NCBI GenBank assembly: GCA_026388315.1
Contig: JAPLKA010000052.1
Coordinates: forward strand, 1-63,730
DNA length: 63,730 bases
From: Pseudomonadota bacterium
GTDB taxonomy: Bacteria > Desulfobacterota > Syntrophorhabdia > Syntrophorhabdales > Syntrophorhabdaceae
Reading direction: 5' to 3'
Below the pieces are notes generated by a model, which was given only the letters and a program-made list of their open reading frames with translations, searched no databases and was not told where the DNA came from. Positions 51,248 to 60,759 of this stretch are shown here, piece after piece (position 1 is the first letter of the stretch; each line of letters opens with the position of its first letter). The position numbers were made by a program, and so were the translations under genes.

Positions 51248-52216
51248 TTATTTCTCTAACTTTCTTATTTCTCCGATTTTTAGATGTTCCTTCAGCAAAA
51301 GGGAAAACCCTATTAAATTATAGGGGATATACCATAGTGCATGGAATAGAACGGAAACCGTAAAACCTTCGTGTTTCGGAACACCAAAAATGGACAAAAT
51401 GTATACAAGCAGAAATTGATATACGCCAATGTAACCTGGAGAGGAGGGGATAGCGAGCCCCATGTTGAGAAGGGCGCACACAAATGGTACATAAATAAAA
51501 CTGATTTTAACGCCGAGGGTAAGCGTAACAAAATAGAGCGCCGTACTCATCGAAAGCCACTGAAGAAACGCTATAGCAATAAAGAGGATGATGTTCAATG
51601 GTGATTGTATCCTTTTCAGATTTCCCTGGATCTCTATGATACGTTTTGCAAATTTTGCAAAGACAGGTTTTTTTATTTTGTGAAGTTTTTCTGAAACAAC
51701 GTTTGCGAACTTTTCTCTGCTGAATACGATTATAAGGATTATGCACAGCGCAAGAAGACTGACGAGAATGTATATGGCCTGTGAGACCCTTACAGGGAGA
51801 CTGTGTTTCGGGAAGAACAGGAGGATAATGAACAGCAGACCCACAAGATCAAAAATTCTGTCGATAAAGACAGTTGAAAGGGCATAAGTAAAGGAGACCC
51901 CCCTTCTTTTTGAGAGGACATATCCCTTTACGATCTCTCCAATCCTTGCAGGGAGAACGTTGTTGACGAAAAGGCCGATCATGAGAGAAACAAATGTGTC
52001 GGAGAATTTTACGTTACCGCCTGATATTCTCTGCCACTTAAAGGAGCTCAGCATTATACTGACAGCAATAAATAATAACGGAATAAAGACCAGCCGGTAG
52101 TCTGTCTTCTTTAACGTTTCGAGTATTGCACTTGCATTAATATCCTTCAGAGAAAAATAGAGCAATATTATGCTGATAATGAATCCCGAAATTGTGACGA
52201 TGTTTTTTCTTTTCAT
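51248..52216 (-). CDS. Lysylphosphatidylglycerol synthase-like / UPF0104 membrane protein (flippase-like)
   Basis: The 322-residue protein has eight or nine membrane helices and the family motifs GLFVNNVLPARIGEIVKGYVL and PSSPGYIGVYQFLL. These mark the UPF0104 / AglD / MprF N-terminal flippase-like group. The soluble synthase domain of MprF is absent, so it probably moves a lipid or lipid-linked molecule rather than aminoacylating it. It is divergent from the M48-TPR gene. Confidence 0.88.
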   Translation of the reverse strand: MKRKNIVTISGFIISIILLYFSLKDINASAILETLKKTDYRLVFIPLLFIAVSIMLSSFKWQRISGGNVKFSDTFVSLMIGLFVNNVLPARIGEIVKGYVLSKRRGVSFTYALSTVFIDRIFDLVGLLFIILLFFPKHSLPVRVSQAIYILVSLLALCIILIIVFSREKFANVVSEKLHKIKKPVFAKFAKRIIEIQGNLKRIQSPLNIILFIAIAFLQWLSMSTALYFVTLTLGVKISFIYVPFVCALLNMGLAIPSSPGYIGVYQFLLVYILSIFGVPKHEGFTVSVLFHALWYIPYNLIGFSLLLKEHLKIGEIRKLEK

Positions 52217-52335
52217 AATGGAAGCAACACAATATAAGCCTTACCGGAGAGGTTATTGTCAACAAATATCATCATGGCAAAGATATGTTGACAAAAGCGA
52301 CGGTTAGGATAAAATTAAAAAGAAAAGGAGATAAC

Positions 52336-53775
52336 ATGAAAAAACATATCATAGCCCTTTTTCTTGTATGTATGCTTTCAGTTGTTGTTGTTGGTTGTGC
52401 AACTAATCCTGTTACCGGTCAGAGTCAGTTAATGCTTGTTTCTGAGCAGCAGGAAATTGCCATGGGCAAAGAAGTTTACCCGAATGCCATGTGGGGCGGC
52501 GAAGGCGGCGGGGGTGAGTTTAAAGACGAAAGAGCGAAGGCATATCTTAAAAACGTTGTGATGAACATCCACAAGGTATCCCACAGACCCAACCTACCGG
52601 TAGATTTTGCGATCCAGAACAGTTCTGTTCCTAATGCATGGGCAATACCAGGATATGTTGTTATTACAAGGGGACTGCTTGCAGGACTGGACAATGAAGC
52701 CGAGTTTGCCTTTGTGATGGGCCATGAGATGGGACATGTATCTGCACGCCATTCTGCAAGCCAGATGTCCCTGGGGATGCTGCACCAAGCAATACTTGCC
52801 GGGGCAAGTATTGCCCTTGCCGGAAGCGATTATTCCGATGCTGCGCTCTCGTTTGGCGCATTGGGAAGCGGCTTGTTGTTGCTCAAATACAGCAGGGACG
52901 ATGAGCTTGATGCTGACGGGCTTGGCGTTCAGTATATGACAAGGCTTGGCTATAACCCGAGAAATGCGATAAGCGCCCACATGAACCTCGAGAAGGTATC
53001 GAATGAATATATGAAATCCCTCGGGAAGAGCACACAGGAAAGGGGATTTTTTGAAGATATGCTTTCCACCCACCCCAGAACATCCGTGAGGATTGACGAG
53101 ATTCAGAATATTATCAACCATACTCCTTCGGTTGCGCTCAAAGGGGACGGCGTAAACAGGCAGCAGTTTCAATCTATGGTTGCCAGTGTAAAAAATGTGA
53201 ACAATACTTACATTGCCCACTACGACAAGGCTGTAAGGGCGTTAAATAATAAAAATCTCGATGAAGCTGTGGCCCAGATAACAAAGGCTATCAATATAGA
53301 TCAAACACAGGCGCCTTTTTACGGTTTAAGCGGTTTTATCATGCTCAGAAAGAAAAACCCTGAGAACGCCGAGAAATATTTCAATTACGCGCTTCGTCTT
53401 GACAATAATTACCAGCCTGCATTGAGGGGGATGGGCTCAATCCTCTATATGAAAGGGAATTATGCCGAGAGTATCCAGTATTTAAAAAAGAGTGTCGCCA
53501 TTTTTCCCGGGGATATGCCTTCCCATTATTTCCTGGGCATGAGCTATTTTAAGACAGGGACTTACAGGACAGCCGTAAACCACCTCAAGCCTTTCGCCGA
53601 TGCACAGCCCAAACATCCTACCATTCATGGGGTGCTTGGCATCTGTTACGAGTATGTAGGAGACACCAATTCAGCCTATAATCAATACGCGATGCAGGTC
53701 AAAGTTGCCCCGAACAATGACATGGGAAAGCAAGCCTCAGGACGGATCAATACGTTGAAGAGCGGGATGAAGTAA
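52336..53775 (+). CDS. M48-family metalloprotease lipoprotein with TPR repeats (BepA-like)
   Basis: The ATG at 52336 follows AAGGAGATAAC, giving 479 residues; the frame is open to 52285. A lipobox (VVVVGC, Cys about 21) precedes an M48 domain with HEMGH followed by VSARHSASQ, and the third ligand Glu in RDDELDADGLGVQYM. Four or five TPR units follow (about 295-470). The order signal-M48-TPR is that of BepA/YfgC, a periplasmic protease and chaperone for outer-membrane proteins such as LptD. Lipid anchoring is a difference from the enterobacterial protein. Confidence 0.9.
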   Translation: MKKHIIALFLVCMLSVVVVGCATNPVTGQSQLMLVSEQQEIAMGKEVYPNAMWGGEGGGGEFKDERAKAYLKNVVMNIHKVSHRPNLPVDFAIQNSSVPNAWAIPGYVVITRGLLAGLDNEAEFAFVMGHEMGHVSARHSASQMSLGMLHQAILAGASIALAGSDYSDAALSFGALGSGLLLLKYSRDDELDADGLGVQYMTRLGYNPRNAISAHMNLEKVSNEYMKSLGKSTQERGFFEDMLSTHPRTSVRIDEIQNIINHTPSVALKGDGVNRQQFQSMVASVKNVNNTYIAHYDKAVRALNNKNLDEAVAQITKAINIDQTQAPFYGLSGFIMLRKKNPENAEKYFNYALRLDNNYQPALRGMGSILYMKGNYAESIQYLKKSVAIFPGDMPSHYFLGMSYFKTGTYRTAVNHLKPFADAQPKHPTIHGVLGICYEYVGDTNSAYNQYAMQVKVAPNNDMGKQASGRINTLKSGMK

Positions 53776-53852
53776 AGAGGGAAAGGCTGAAGGCAAGGAA
53801 TGCTGAAGGTTGAAGGGGGAAGGAGCGGAGAGCGAAATCCGAAATCTGCAAT

Positions 53853-54164
53853 TCAAGAAAGTTTCTTGCCGATCTTTTTCTCCACTGACTCTATTTTCTG
53901 AGTGATTCTGCCGCCGCTGCCTTTTCTGATATCGAGTTTTATTGTTGAGTAAACCCTGTTGCAGTCATGCTCAAGCTCTCCATAAGCCATATTGACAATG
54001 TTCAGCGCCTCCGCAAGTGTTTCAACCTCAACGATTGTGCCCATCGGGGTCAGTTTGTAGGAGGCATAACCGGCATCAATCATCTTTATAATCCTGCTTA
54101 CGTAAGCGCTTACGCTATCACCTTTATCCGTGGGAAACATTGCAAATTCAATTAAAACTGACAT
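53853..54164 (-). CDS. MTH1187-family thiamine-binding protein (DUF77)
   Basis: The 103-residue protein has MSVLIEFAMFPTDKGDSVSAYVS and YKLTPMGTIVEVETLAEAL, matching the MTH1187/YkoF-like family of small ferredoxin-fold proteins that bind thiamine or HMP. AAAAGGGGG precedes the ATG. It lies 14 bp downstream of the coiled-coil membrane gene and may share its transcript. Its cellular role is unsettled. Confidence 0.88.
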   Translation of the reverse strand: MSVLIEFAMFPTDKGDSVSAYVSRIIKMIDAGYASYKLTPMGTIVEVETLAEALNIVNMAYGELEHDCNRVYSTIKLDIRKGSGGRITQKIESVEKKIGKKLS

Positions 54165-54178
54165 ATTCTTACCCCCTT

Positions 54179-54673
54179 TTAGCGACCGGGAATGGGCTTT
54201 GGTTTCTGCTGTTGCGGCTTGTCGGCCGGTTTTTTCTTGGCCACTGGTTGCTGCTTTTGGATTACCGCTTCTGCTTTTTCTATTTTAGCTTTTATGGTAT
54301 GTACTTCATTGTTGAGCTGTGAGACATCTGCCCTGAATTTCTCATCCTCTTTTTTCATATTTTCCAGTCTTGATTCAACTGTTGCCAATTGTGATTTAAG
54401 ACCTGCCGTATCGATGCTGTTCATTTTTGCCCGAAGATCCGTTATCTCTGCGCTGAGAGCGGACATATTTATCCATGACAGAACCGCAATGATTCCAACA
54501 ACAATAACCAACAGGCTGGTAACAATATGAAGGAGTGGCAACAAATCCTTCAGTTTCGAGAGTAAACCCCTCTTTTCCTCGAAAGTATCTTGAATATTTA
54601 AATGGTCTTCCGGAATCCTGAAGAGCTCATCATCGTTTTTTACTTGTTTTTCTTCCTCATCTAATTTAATCAT
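54179..54673 (-). CDS. Small membrane protein with coiled coil
   Basis: The 164-residue protein has a membrane helix at about 48-68 (IVTSLLVIVVGIIAVLSW), then a coiled coil (about 72-135: LRAKMNSIDTAGLKSQLATV) and a Lys/Gln/Pro tail. CAGGAG precedes the ATG. The plan matches the protein at 47196-47603, so these may be distant paralogues. No enzymatic motif is seen. Confidence 0.65.
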   Translation of the reverse strand: MIKLDEEEKQVKNDDELFRIPEDHLNIQDTFEEKRGLLSKLKDLLPLLHIVTSLLVIVVGIIAVLSWINMSALSAEITDLRAKMNSIDTAGLKSQLATVESRLENMKKEDEKFRADVSQLNNEVHTIKAKIEKAEAVIQKQQPVAKKKPADKPQQQKPKPIPGR

Positions 54674-54746
54674 AATAACACTCCTGATAAGAATATTTTA
54701 ATGAATATTCATACTACCAGAAACGAGTTTAAAGTAAAAGTGTATT

Positions 54747-56912
54747 GTGGTAAAGAAAGATAAGACAGAAAAGCCAAAACGAGATAAAAGCGATTTGCTT
54801 CGTTTTATTTTAGGGATATCTACAAATTTCATAATCATTTCCCCTGATGAAATTGACAAGGGCATCAATGATGTTTTGAAAGCAATCGGTATCTTTGCTG
54901 ATGTTGATCGAAGTTATATTTTTCAGTTTTATGATAATGGAAAGAAAATGTCTAATACCCATGAATGGTGTGCAGAGGGGGTAGAACCGCAAATAGCAGA
55001 ACTTCAGGAAATGTCCGTGGATGACCTTCCATGGTTTGACAAGAAGATAAAAGGTTTTGAAGTTGTCCATATTTCCGATGTGGATGAGCTTCCATTTGAA
55101 GCAGAAAAAGAAAAGAAAGAATTCATAAAAGAAGGCATTCAATCTCTTATTGTCGTTCCAATTATCTCAGAACGTTCCATCATTGGTTTCCTCGGTTTTG
55201 ACAGTACGCGCAATAAAAAAACCTGGCAGGATGATATTATTTCCCTCCTCATGATTGTTGGAGAAATCTTTGCCAATGCCATAACAAAAAAGAAGATAAC
55301 GACTGCACTAAGCGAAAGTGAATCGAGGTATAAAGCCCTTTTTGAGTATGCGAATGATGCGATTTTTCTTATAAAAGATGGTGTTTTCGTGGACTGTAAT
55401 ACCAAAACTCTCAACATGTTCGCGTGCGCCAGGGATAACATTATAGGCCATACACCTGACCGATTTTCGCCTTTCTTTCAACCTGACGGGAGTGTTTCGG
55501 CTGAGGAAGCCCGAAAAAATATACAAGCTGCATTGCATGGAAGGCCACAATTTTTCGAATGGGAGCATCTTCGTTACGATGGAGCGCTATTCGATGCAGA
55601 AGTAAGTCTTAACAGAGTCGAGATCAACAACGGAAAATTTATTCATGCCATTGTTCGTGACATTACCGAGCGGAAGCGCATAGAAGGGCTTTTATACAAG
55701 GAAAGGGAAACATTTTATTCTATCCTCCAGAAGGCGCCCTACGGGGTAGTGCTGTCCGACAAAGATGGAAAATATACATACATTAACCCGGAATTTACCG
55801 TTATTACCGGGTACACCTTAGAGGATGTTCCTACCGGAAGAGATTGGTTTTACAAAGCCTTTCCGGGAAAAGAGTTACGTGAGGAGATTAAAAGAATTTG
55901 GATGGGTGATATCCCTAAAAGGGGTGTGGAAAGAGCCTTTTGCGTAGCATGTAAAGATGGACAAACCAAGGAGATAAATTTTAGACCGACTATGCTGGAT
56001 GACGGCAGAACAATTACCATGTTATCGGATATTACAGAGCGGAAGCAGGCGGAAGAACTGTTCAAAACCCTTGCGCATAATTCACCGGTTGGAGTTTATA
56101 TTGTCCAGACCGGAAGGTTTAAATTTGTTAATCCCTATTTTGAGCGAATAACCGGCTATGCAGAGAGTGAGTTGTTAGATAAGGACGCTATGATTCTGGT
56201 TATACCTGATGACAGAAATCTTACGAGAGAACATGTATTGGAGATGTTAAAAGGCGAAAAAATGTCGGCGCATGAAGTCAAGGTATTGAGGAAGACCGGT
56301 GAGACAAGGTGGATTCTTCAGTCAATAACTTCGATTCAATTCAAAGGGAAACCGGCAGTTCTCGGGAGTTTTGTGGATATTACTGAAAAGAAACAAATGG
56401 AAGAGAAGCTTCGTACTATGTCAATCATTGATGAATTAACACAGCTCTACAATAGAAGGGGATTTTTTACCCTTGCCACCCAGCAGATGAAAATTTTGAG
56501 TCGTAATAAAAAGGAGATGCTATTGTTTTTCATCGATCTCGATGGCTTGAAATGGATTAACGATACATTGGGGCATCAGGAAGGTGATCTTGCGCTGATC
56601 GGCACTGCAAATATCTTGAGAGAAACCTTCAGGGACGCAGACGTAATGGGTCGCATTGGCGGTGATGAGTTCGCTATCCTTGCGGTAGGCACAAGCGAAA
56701 TGACCGGAGCACTGCTTGAAAAACGTCTGCAGGAACATATTGATTTGCATAATAACGAAATTGGTATAGTTCACAAGTTATCTATGAGCGTCGGGGTAGC
56801 GATTTATAACCCGGAATGCCCAAGTACAATCGATGAACTGATGTCGAAGGCAGATACTTCGATGTATGAAGAAAAGAAAAGAAAACGTTCAAGACAGGAA
56901 TTTACCCGCTAA
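54747..56912 (+). CDS. GAF-PAS-GGDEF sensor diguanylate cyclase
   Basis: The 721-residue protein opens with GTG. A GAF domain (about 20-180) is followed by three PAS domains (about 188-310, 320-430, 435-550) and a GGDEF domain (about 555-715). The active site is [10 protein letters not shown], and the inhibitory RxxD site is present five residues before it (RDAD), so product feedback is expected. It makes cyclic di-GMP, the messenger that the HD-GYP protein at 243-1733 would degrade. No membrane segment is seen, so it is cytosolic. Confidence 0.92.
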   Translation: MVKKDKTEKPKRDKSDLLRFILGISTNFIIISPDEIDKGINDVLKAIGIFADVDRSYIFQFYDNGKKMSNTHEWCAEGVEPQIAELQEMSVDDLPWFDKKIKGFEVVHISDVDELPFEAEKEKKEFIKEGIQSLIVVPIISERSIIGFLGFDSTRNKKTWQDDIISLLMIVGEIFANAITKKKITTALSESESRYKALFEYANDAIFLIKDGVFVDCNTKTLNMFACARDNIIGHTPDRFSPFFQPDGSVSAEEARKNIQAALHGRPQFFEWEHLRYDGALFDAEVSLNRVEINNGKFIHAIVRDITERKRIEGLLYKERETFYSILQKAPYGVVLSDKDGKYTYINPEFTVITGYTLEDVPTGRDWFYKAFPGKELREEIKRIWMGDIPKRGVERAFCVACKDGQTKEINFRPTMLDDGRTITMLSDITERKQAEELFKTLAHNSPVGVYIVQTGRFKFVNPYFERITGYAESELLDKDAMILVIPDDRNLTREHVLEMLKGEKMSAHEVKVLRKTGETRWILQSITSIQFKGKPAVLGSFVDITEKKQMEEKLRTMSIIDELTQLYNRRGFFTLATQQMKILSRNKKEMLLFFIDLDGLKWINDTLGHQEGDLALIGTANILRETFRDADVMGRIGGDEFAILAVGTSEMTGALLEKRLQEHIDLHNNEIGIVHKLSMSVGVAIYNPECPSTIDELMSKADTSMYEEKKRKRSRQEFTR

Positions 56913-56920
56913 AAGGACTG

Positions 56921-57565
56921 GTGTTTTCGTCAATGTTTAAGAAAATCCGTGAAGATATTGAATCTGTTTTTGAGCGTGACCCCGCAGCAAGGAATATACT
57001 TGAAGTTATATTCTGCTATCCCGGTTTTCATGCGGTCTTATTCTATAGGATGAGTCACTGGTTCTGGATGAAAAAATTGTATTTATTAGCAAGGGTTATA
57101 TCTCATATTGGAAGGTTTTTAACAGGTATCGAGATACATCCTGGTGCAATTATTGGAAGAAAATTTTTTATAGACCATGGGATGGGTGTTGTTATAGGCG
57201 AAACATCAGAGATTGGCTATAATGTGACCATATATCATGGGGTTACATTGGGCGGTACCACCTGGAAAAAAATCAAGAGACACCCGACAATCGGGAATAA
57301 TGTAGTCATAGGGGTAGGTGCGAAGGTGCTTGGGCCGGTCAAGATAGGTGATAATTCAAAGATCGGGGCGAATTCGGTTGTGGTGAACGAGATACCGCCA
57401 AACTCTATTGTTGTAGGTATCCCCGGCAAGGTTGTTTTCAGGGTTGAGGGGGATAAAAGGATTCAGATGGATAGCTCTTTCATGCCGGACCCTCAATCGA
57501 GGGCAATCGAGAACCTGTTAGACAGGGTGAAGAAGCTTGAGGAGAAAGTGAAAGGTGAAAAGTGA
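56921..57565 (+). CDS. cysE: Serine O-acetyltransferase
   Basis: The 214-residue protein starts at a GTG five bases behind AAAGGA; an ATG at 56933 is an alternative. It has the N-terminal helical domain ([20 protein letters not shown]) and a left-handed beta-helix of hexapeptide repeats ([40 protein letters not shown]). It acetylates serine to O-acetylserine for cysteine synthesis. The tail EEKVKGEK runs into a GTGAAAG repeat, which supplies the last codons. It is followed by UPF0280, ferredoxin and nifS genes, which suggests a sulfur operon. Confidence 0.92.
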   Translation: MFSSMFKKIREDIESVFERDPAARNILEVIFCYPGFHAVLFYRMSHWFWMKKLYLLARVISHIGRFLTGIEIHPGAIIGRKFFIDHGMGVVIGETSEIGYNVTIYHGVTLGGTTWKKIKRHPTIGNNVVIGVGAKVLGPVKIGDNSKIGANSVVVNEIPPNSIVVGIPGKVVFRVEGDKRIQMDSSFMPDPQSRAIENLLDRVKKLEEKVKGEK

Positions 57566-57590
57566 AAGGTGAAAAGTGAAAGGAGGGTAG
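57545..57590 (+). repeat. GTGAAAG/GTGAAAA repeat at the end of cysE
   Basis: Five heptamers of GTGAAAG or GTGAAAA type overlap the cysE stop at 57563-57565. They resemble, but are not identical to, the TAGTGAA arrays. Confidence 0.6.
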
Positions 57591-57646
57591 AGTGGAATAC
57601 GGATTTGTTTTCACTTGAACCCTTGAACCCTTTTACTGGTTAATAT

Positions 57647-58369
57647 ATGTACGAAGAACGATTTTACAGAGGCATTACAAAACCACATGACCTGATATGC
57701 TATGAGGTAAAAAATAAAGAAACTGACCTGCTCTGCTGTACACGGAGTGATCTGAAAAAGTTCATTGAGGACAGGGTATTTTTTTACCGGCACCAGCTTG
57801 AAGAATATATTAAACAAAGGCCTTTATTTATGGATAGTCTGGTTCCCATTGAGTATGATAATTTTGCCCCGCAGATAGTGAGGGAGATGATAGATGCTTC
57901 TCGTGCGATAGGGGTTGGGCCGATGGCCACCGTTGCAGGGGCAATTGCTGAATTTGTGGGAAGGGATATTGATCCTCTGTCTGATGAATACATTATCGAG
58001 AATGGCGGGGATATATATCTGAAAACAAGCAAAGAGAGGATATTGATGATTTATGCGAAAGATTCCCCCTTCAGTCAAAAGATCGGCATAAAGATTGTTC
58101 CGAACAGCAAGCCCTATGGTGTATGTACTTCTTCGGGAACGGTGGGTCATTCGCTCAGTTTTGGCAAGGCCGATGCAGTCTGTGTGGTAGGGAATTCTTC
58201 TCTTTTTACCGATGGACTTGCAACTTATATAGGTAATATTGTAAAACAGAAGGGCGATATCCCCATTGCCATTGAGAAGGGTAAAGTATTTCAAGGTGTG
58301 ATAGGGCTATTGATTATTATTGGTGAGAATCTTGGTGTGTGGGGAGATTTAGAGATAGTAAAGCTATAA
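57647..58369 (+). CDS. UPF0280 (COG2122) ApbE-like protein
   Basis: The 240-residue protein matches UPF0280 along its length, with GPMATVAGAIAEFVGRD, ENGGDIYL and CTSSGTVGHSLSFGKAD, which resemble the ApbE FAD-binding fold. In methanogens the family is connected with sulfide assimilation into cysteine and homocysteine. Here it is between cysE and a NIL-ferredoxin gene (14-bp gap). No good ribosome-binding site precedes the ATG. Confidence 0.88.
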   Translation: MYEERFYRGITKPHDLICYEVKNKETDLLCCTRSDLKKFIEDRVFFYRHQLEEYIKQRPLFMDSLVPIEYDNFAPQIVREMIDASRAIGVGPMATVAGAIAEFVGRDIDPLSDEYIIENGGDIYLKTSKERILMIYAKDSPFSQKIGIKIVPNSKPYGVCTSSGTVGHSLSFGKADAVCVVGNSSLFTDGLATYIGNIVKQKGDIPIAIEKGKVFQGVIGLLIIIGENLGVWGDLEIVKL

Positions 58370-58382
58370 ACGTGAGGAAGAT

Positions 58383-58790
58383 ATGAAAAAGAGGATAATT
58401 ATTAGATTTAAGAGAAAAACAATCGATAAGCCGATAGTCTACAGGCTCGCCAAGGATTATGATTTGATTTTTACTATCTTAAGGGCCAATGTGTCCCCAA
58501 GGGCAGACTCCATGATGGTGCTCGAAATAGAAGGGGCAGACGAAAACTTCCAGAAAGGGATTGAATATTTAAAGGACATGAATCTCGACATTGAGCCCAT
58601 TGAACAGGATATAAACAGAGACGAGTCCAGGTGCGTCCATTGCGGGGTATGTACGAGTGTCTGTGCACCCGAGGCAATGTATATAAACAGAGAAGATATG
58701 AAAGTTGAATTCGATTATGAGAGGTGTGTGGCATGTGAATTGTGCGTAAAGGTTTGTCCTGTAAAGGCAATGAACGTATCTTTTGAATAG
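58383..58790 (+). CDS. NIL-domain 4Fe-4S ferredoxin
   Basis: The 135-residue protein has a NIL domain (about 1-75, the ferredoxin-like fold also found in methionine ABC transporters) and two 4Fe-4S motifs, CVHCGVCTSVCAP and CVACELCVKVCP. GTGAGGAAGAT leads into the ATG. NIL-ferredoxins act with COG1900 proteins in anaerobic homocysteine formation in methanogens. Its place between UPF0280 and nifS fits that role, although a COG1900 gene is not present in the window. Confidence 0.9.
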   Translation: MKKRIIIRFKRKTIDKPIVYRLAKDYDLIFTILRANVSPRADSMMVLEIEGADENFQKGIEYLKDMNLDIEPIEQDINRDESRCVHCGVCTSVCAPEAMYINREDMKVEFDYERCVACELCVKVCPVKAMNVSFE

Positions 58791-58798
58791 AGGCAATA

Positions 58799-59959
58799 AT
58801 GAAGAAGATCTATTTTGACTACAATGCCACTACCCCGGTTCACGCTGAAGTAGCGCATTTTGTAAAACCATTTTTCCACGAGCTTTTCGGCAATCCGTCA
58901 AGCTTGCATTGGGCCGGCCGCGAAATAAGGGGATATTACGACAAGGCAAAGGAACAGGTTGCCGGTTTGATAAAAGCTGAACCCCACGAGATAGTCTTTA
59001 CAAGTAGCGGAACGGAAGGTGATAACCACGCAATTAAAGGCGTTGCCTATGCGAAGAGAGACCATGGGAAGCATATTATCACCTCTACAATTGAACATCC
59101 CGGCGTTTTAAACGTCTGCAAATACCTTGAATCAAAAGGATATGATGTTACGTACCTTCCTGTGGACGGCAATGGTCAGGTACACCCCGAAGATGTAAAA
59201 AAGGCGATCAGGAAGGACACTATCCTGATTACAATCATGTATGCGAACAACGAGACGGGTACTTTGCTGCCTGTTAGAGAAATTGGTGAGATAGCAAGGG
59301 CTTCCGGTGTTCTGTTCCATTCGGATATGGTTCAGGCAATCGGTAAGATGCATATTGACATAAAATCACTCAATGTTGATCTGGCAAGCTTCTCGGGCCA
59401 TAAGGTATATGCGCCGAAGGGAGTGGGAGCCCTTTACATGCGGGAGGGTCTTGATATTGATAACCTTATCCACGGGGGGCATCAGGAAGAGGGAAGAAGG
59501 GCCGGTACCCAGAACATGATCGGCATAGCAGCTTTTGGCAAGGCATGTGAAATTGTCGGGGACGAAATCGAAGAAGAGAACAGGCGGATGGAATATTTAA
59601 GGAAAAGGTTGCTTGAAGGCATTCTGAGTAAAGTTGACTTTGTTAGATTCAACGGAGACCCTGTCAACAGGTTGCCCAATACGATAAATTTGAGCTTTGA
59701 GTTTGTTGAAGCAGAATCTTTGCTTATAGCCCTTGATCTGAACGGAATAGCTGTTTCATCCGGGTCAGCCTGTTCGTCCGGCTCCACCGAGCCGTCCCAT
59801 GTCCTCCTTGCAATGGATATACCGGCAGAGTTATGCCAGAGCGCCATACGGCTCAGTCTTGGAAGGGGCAATACGGAAGAGGATGTTGATTATGCCCTGT
59901 CGGTGATACCGGGGGTTGTGGATAGACTGAGGCAGATGTCGCCATTCTATAAGAAATGA
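58799..59959 (+). CDS. nifS: Cysteine desulfurase (NifS/IscS type)
   Basis: The 386-residue PLP enzyme starts MKKIYFDYNATTPVH, has the PLP lysine in SGHKVYAPKG, HGGHQEEGRRAGTQN and the catalytic Cys in SSGSACSSGSTEPSHV. It frees sulfur from cysteine as an enzyme-bound persulfide. The short Cys loop followed by SSGS is the group I form. It is 8 bp from the ferredoxin gene and overlaps the next start (ATGA). No iscU/nifU follows, so it may serve sulfur transfer in this operon rather than general Fe-S assembly. Confidence 0.93.
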   Translation: MKKIYFDYNATTPVHAEVAHFVKPFFHELFGNPSSLHWAGREIRGYYDKAKEQVAGLIKAEPHEIVFTSSGTEGDNHAIKGVAYAKRDHGKHIITSTIEHPGVLNVCKYLESKGYDVTYLPVDGNGQVHPEDVKKAIRKDTILITIMYANNETGTLLPVREIGEIARASGVLFHSDMVQAIGKMHIDIKSLNVDLASFSGHKVYAPKGVGALYMREGLDIDNLIHGGHQEEGRRAGTQNMIGIAAFGKACEIVGDEIEEENRRMEYLRKRLLEGILSKVDFVRFNGDPVNRLPNTINLSFEFVEAESLLIALDLNGIAVSSGSACSSGSTEPSHVLLAMDIPAELCQSAIRLSLGRGNTEEDVDYALSVIPGVVDRLRQMSPFYKK

Positions 59960-60735
59960 AAACAATGTCAGCCCGAAAAAAGATTTCCCTATTCCTTTTT
60001 GCGATTCTTTTTCAATACATAATCATTGTTGTTCCCTGTTATTCAGAAAATAAAATACCGGATGGTTTTATTGATATAACGAAGGCGATTCCTTCTGCAG
60101 TTCTTGATATTCGCTATTTTGGCCCCCACAATTTTGTTGGAGAGAGGGTGGACGGATATAATGCGCCGAAATGCTATCTTACCAGAGAGGCAGCGGAGGC
60201 TCTAAAAAAGGTGCAGGAAGAACTGAAGGACTTTTCTCTGTCAATAAAGATTTATGACTGTTACCGCCCGCAAGGAGCGGTCAATCATTTTGTGAGATGG
60301 GCAAAGGAGATCAATAATGCAAAAACAAAAAAAGAGTTTTACCCTACCGTCGATAAAAGAAATCTTTTTAAGGATGGCTATATAGCAGAAAAATCCGGTC
60401 ACAGCAGGGGCAGTACCGTTGACCTGACGATTGTTCCAATACCTGTCCCGGAAGAGGAAAGATATGTTCCGGGACAACCGTTGTTCGAGTGCTATCTGCC
60501 TGCGGGAAAACGCTTCAAAGATAATAGTATTGATATGGGGACCGGGTTTGATTGTTTTCATGAATTATCCCATCCGGTGAACAAAAAGGTTGGATTACAG
60601 CAGCGGGTGAGCAGAATGCTGCTTAAAACGCTCATGGAAAAGCATGGTTTCAAGAATTACGATCAGGAATGGTGGCACTTCACTCTAAAGAATGAGCCAT
60701 TCCCGGATACCTATTTTGACTTTGTCATCGAGTAG
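59956..60735 (+). CDS. D-alanyl-D-alanine dipeptidase (VanX/DdpX-like, M15D)
   Basis: The 259-residue protein has a signal peptide or membrane anchor (about 10-30) and the M15D zinc site: SGHSRGSTVDLTI (SxHxxGxxxD) and EWWHF. LDIRYFGPHNFVG near the start and IYDCYRPQGAVNHF are the usual family blocks. It cleaves D-Ala-D-Ala dipeptides. Without vanH or vanA nearby, it is more likely to recycle cell wall than to confer glycopeptide resistance. It overlaps nifS by four bases. Confidence 0.9.
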   Translation: MKTMSARKKISLFLFAILFQYIIIVVPCYSENKIPDGFIDITKAIPSAVLDIRYFGPHNFVGERVDGYNAPKCYLTREAAEALKKVQEELKDFSLSIKIYDCYRPQGAVNHFVRWAKEINNAKTKKEFYPTVDKRNLFKDGYIAEKSGHSRGSTVDLTIVPIPVPEEERYVPGQPLFECYLPAGKRFKDNSIDMGTGFDCFHELSHPVNKKVGLQQRVSRMLLKTLMEKHGFKNYDQEWWHFTLKNEPFPDTYFDFVIE

Positions 60736-60759
60736 CATCTTCATTGTCCCGGCGTTTGC

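Noticed and set aside
59956-60735. VanX as a vancomycin-resistance gene
   Set aside because: No vanH, vanA or vanRS gene is nearby; the protein is more simply a cell-wall D-Ala-D-Ala dipeptidase.
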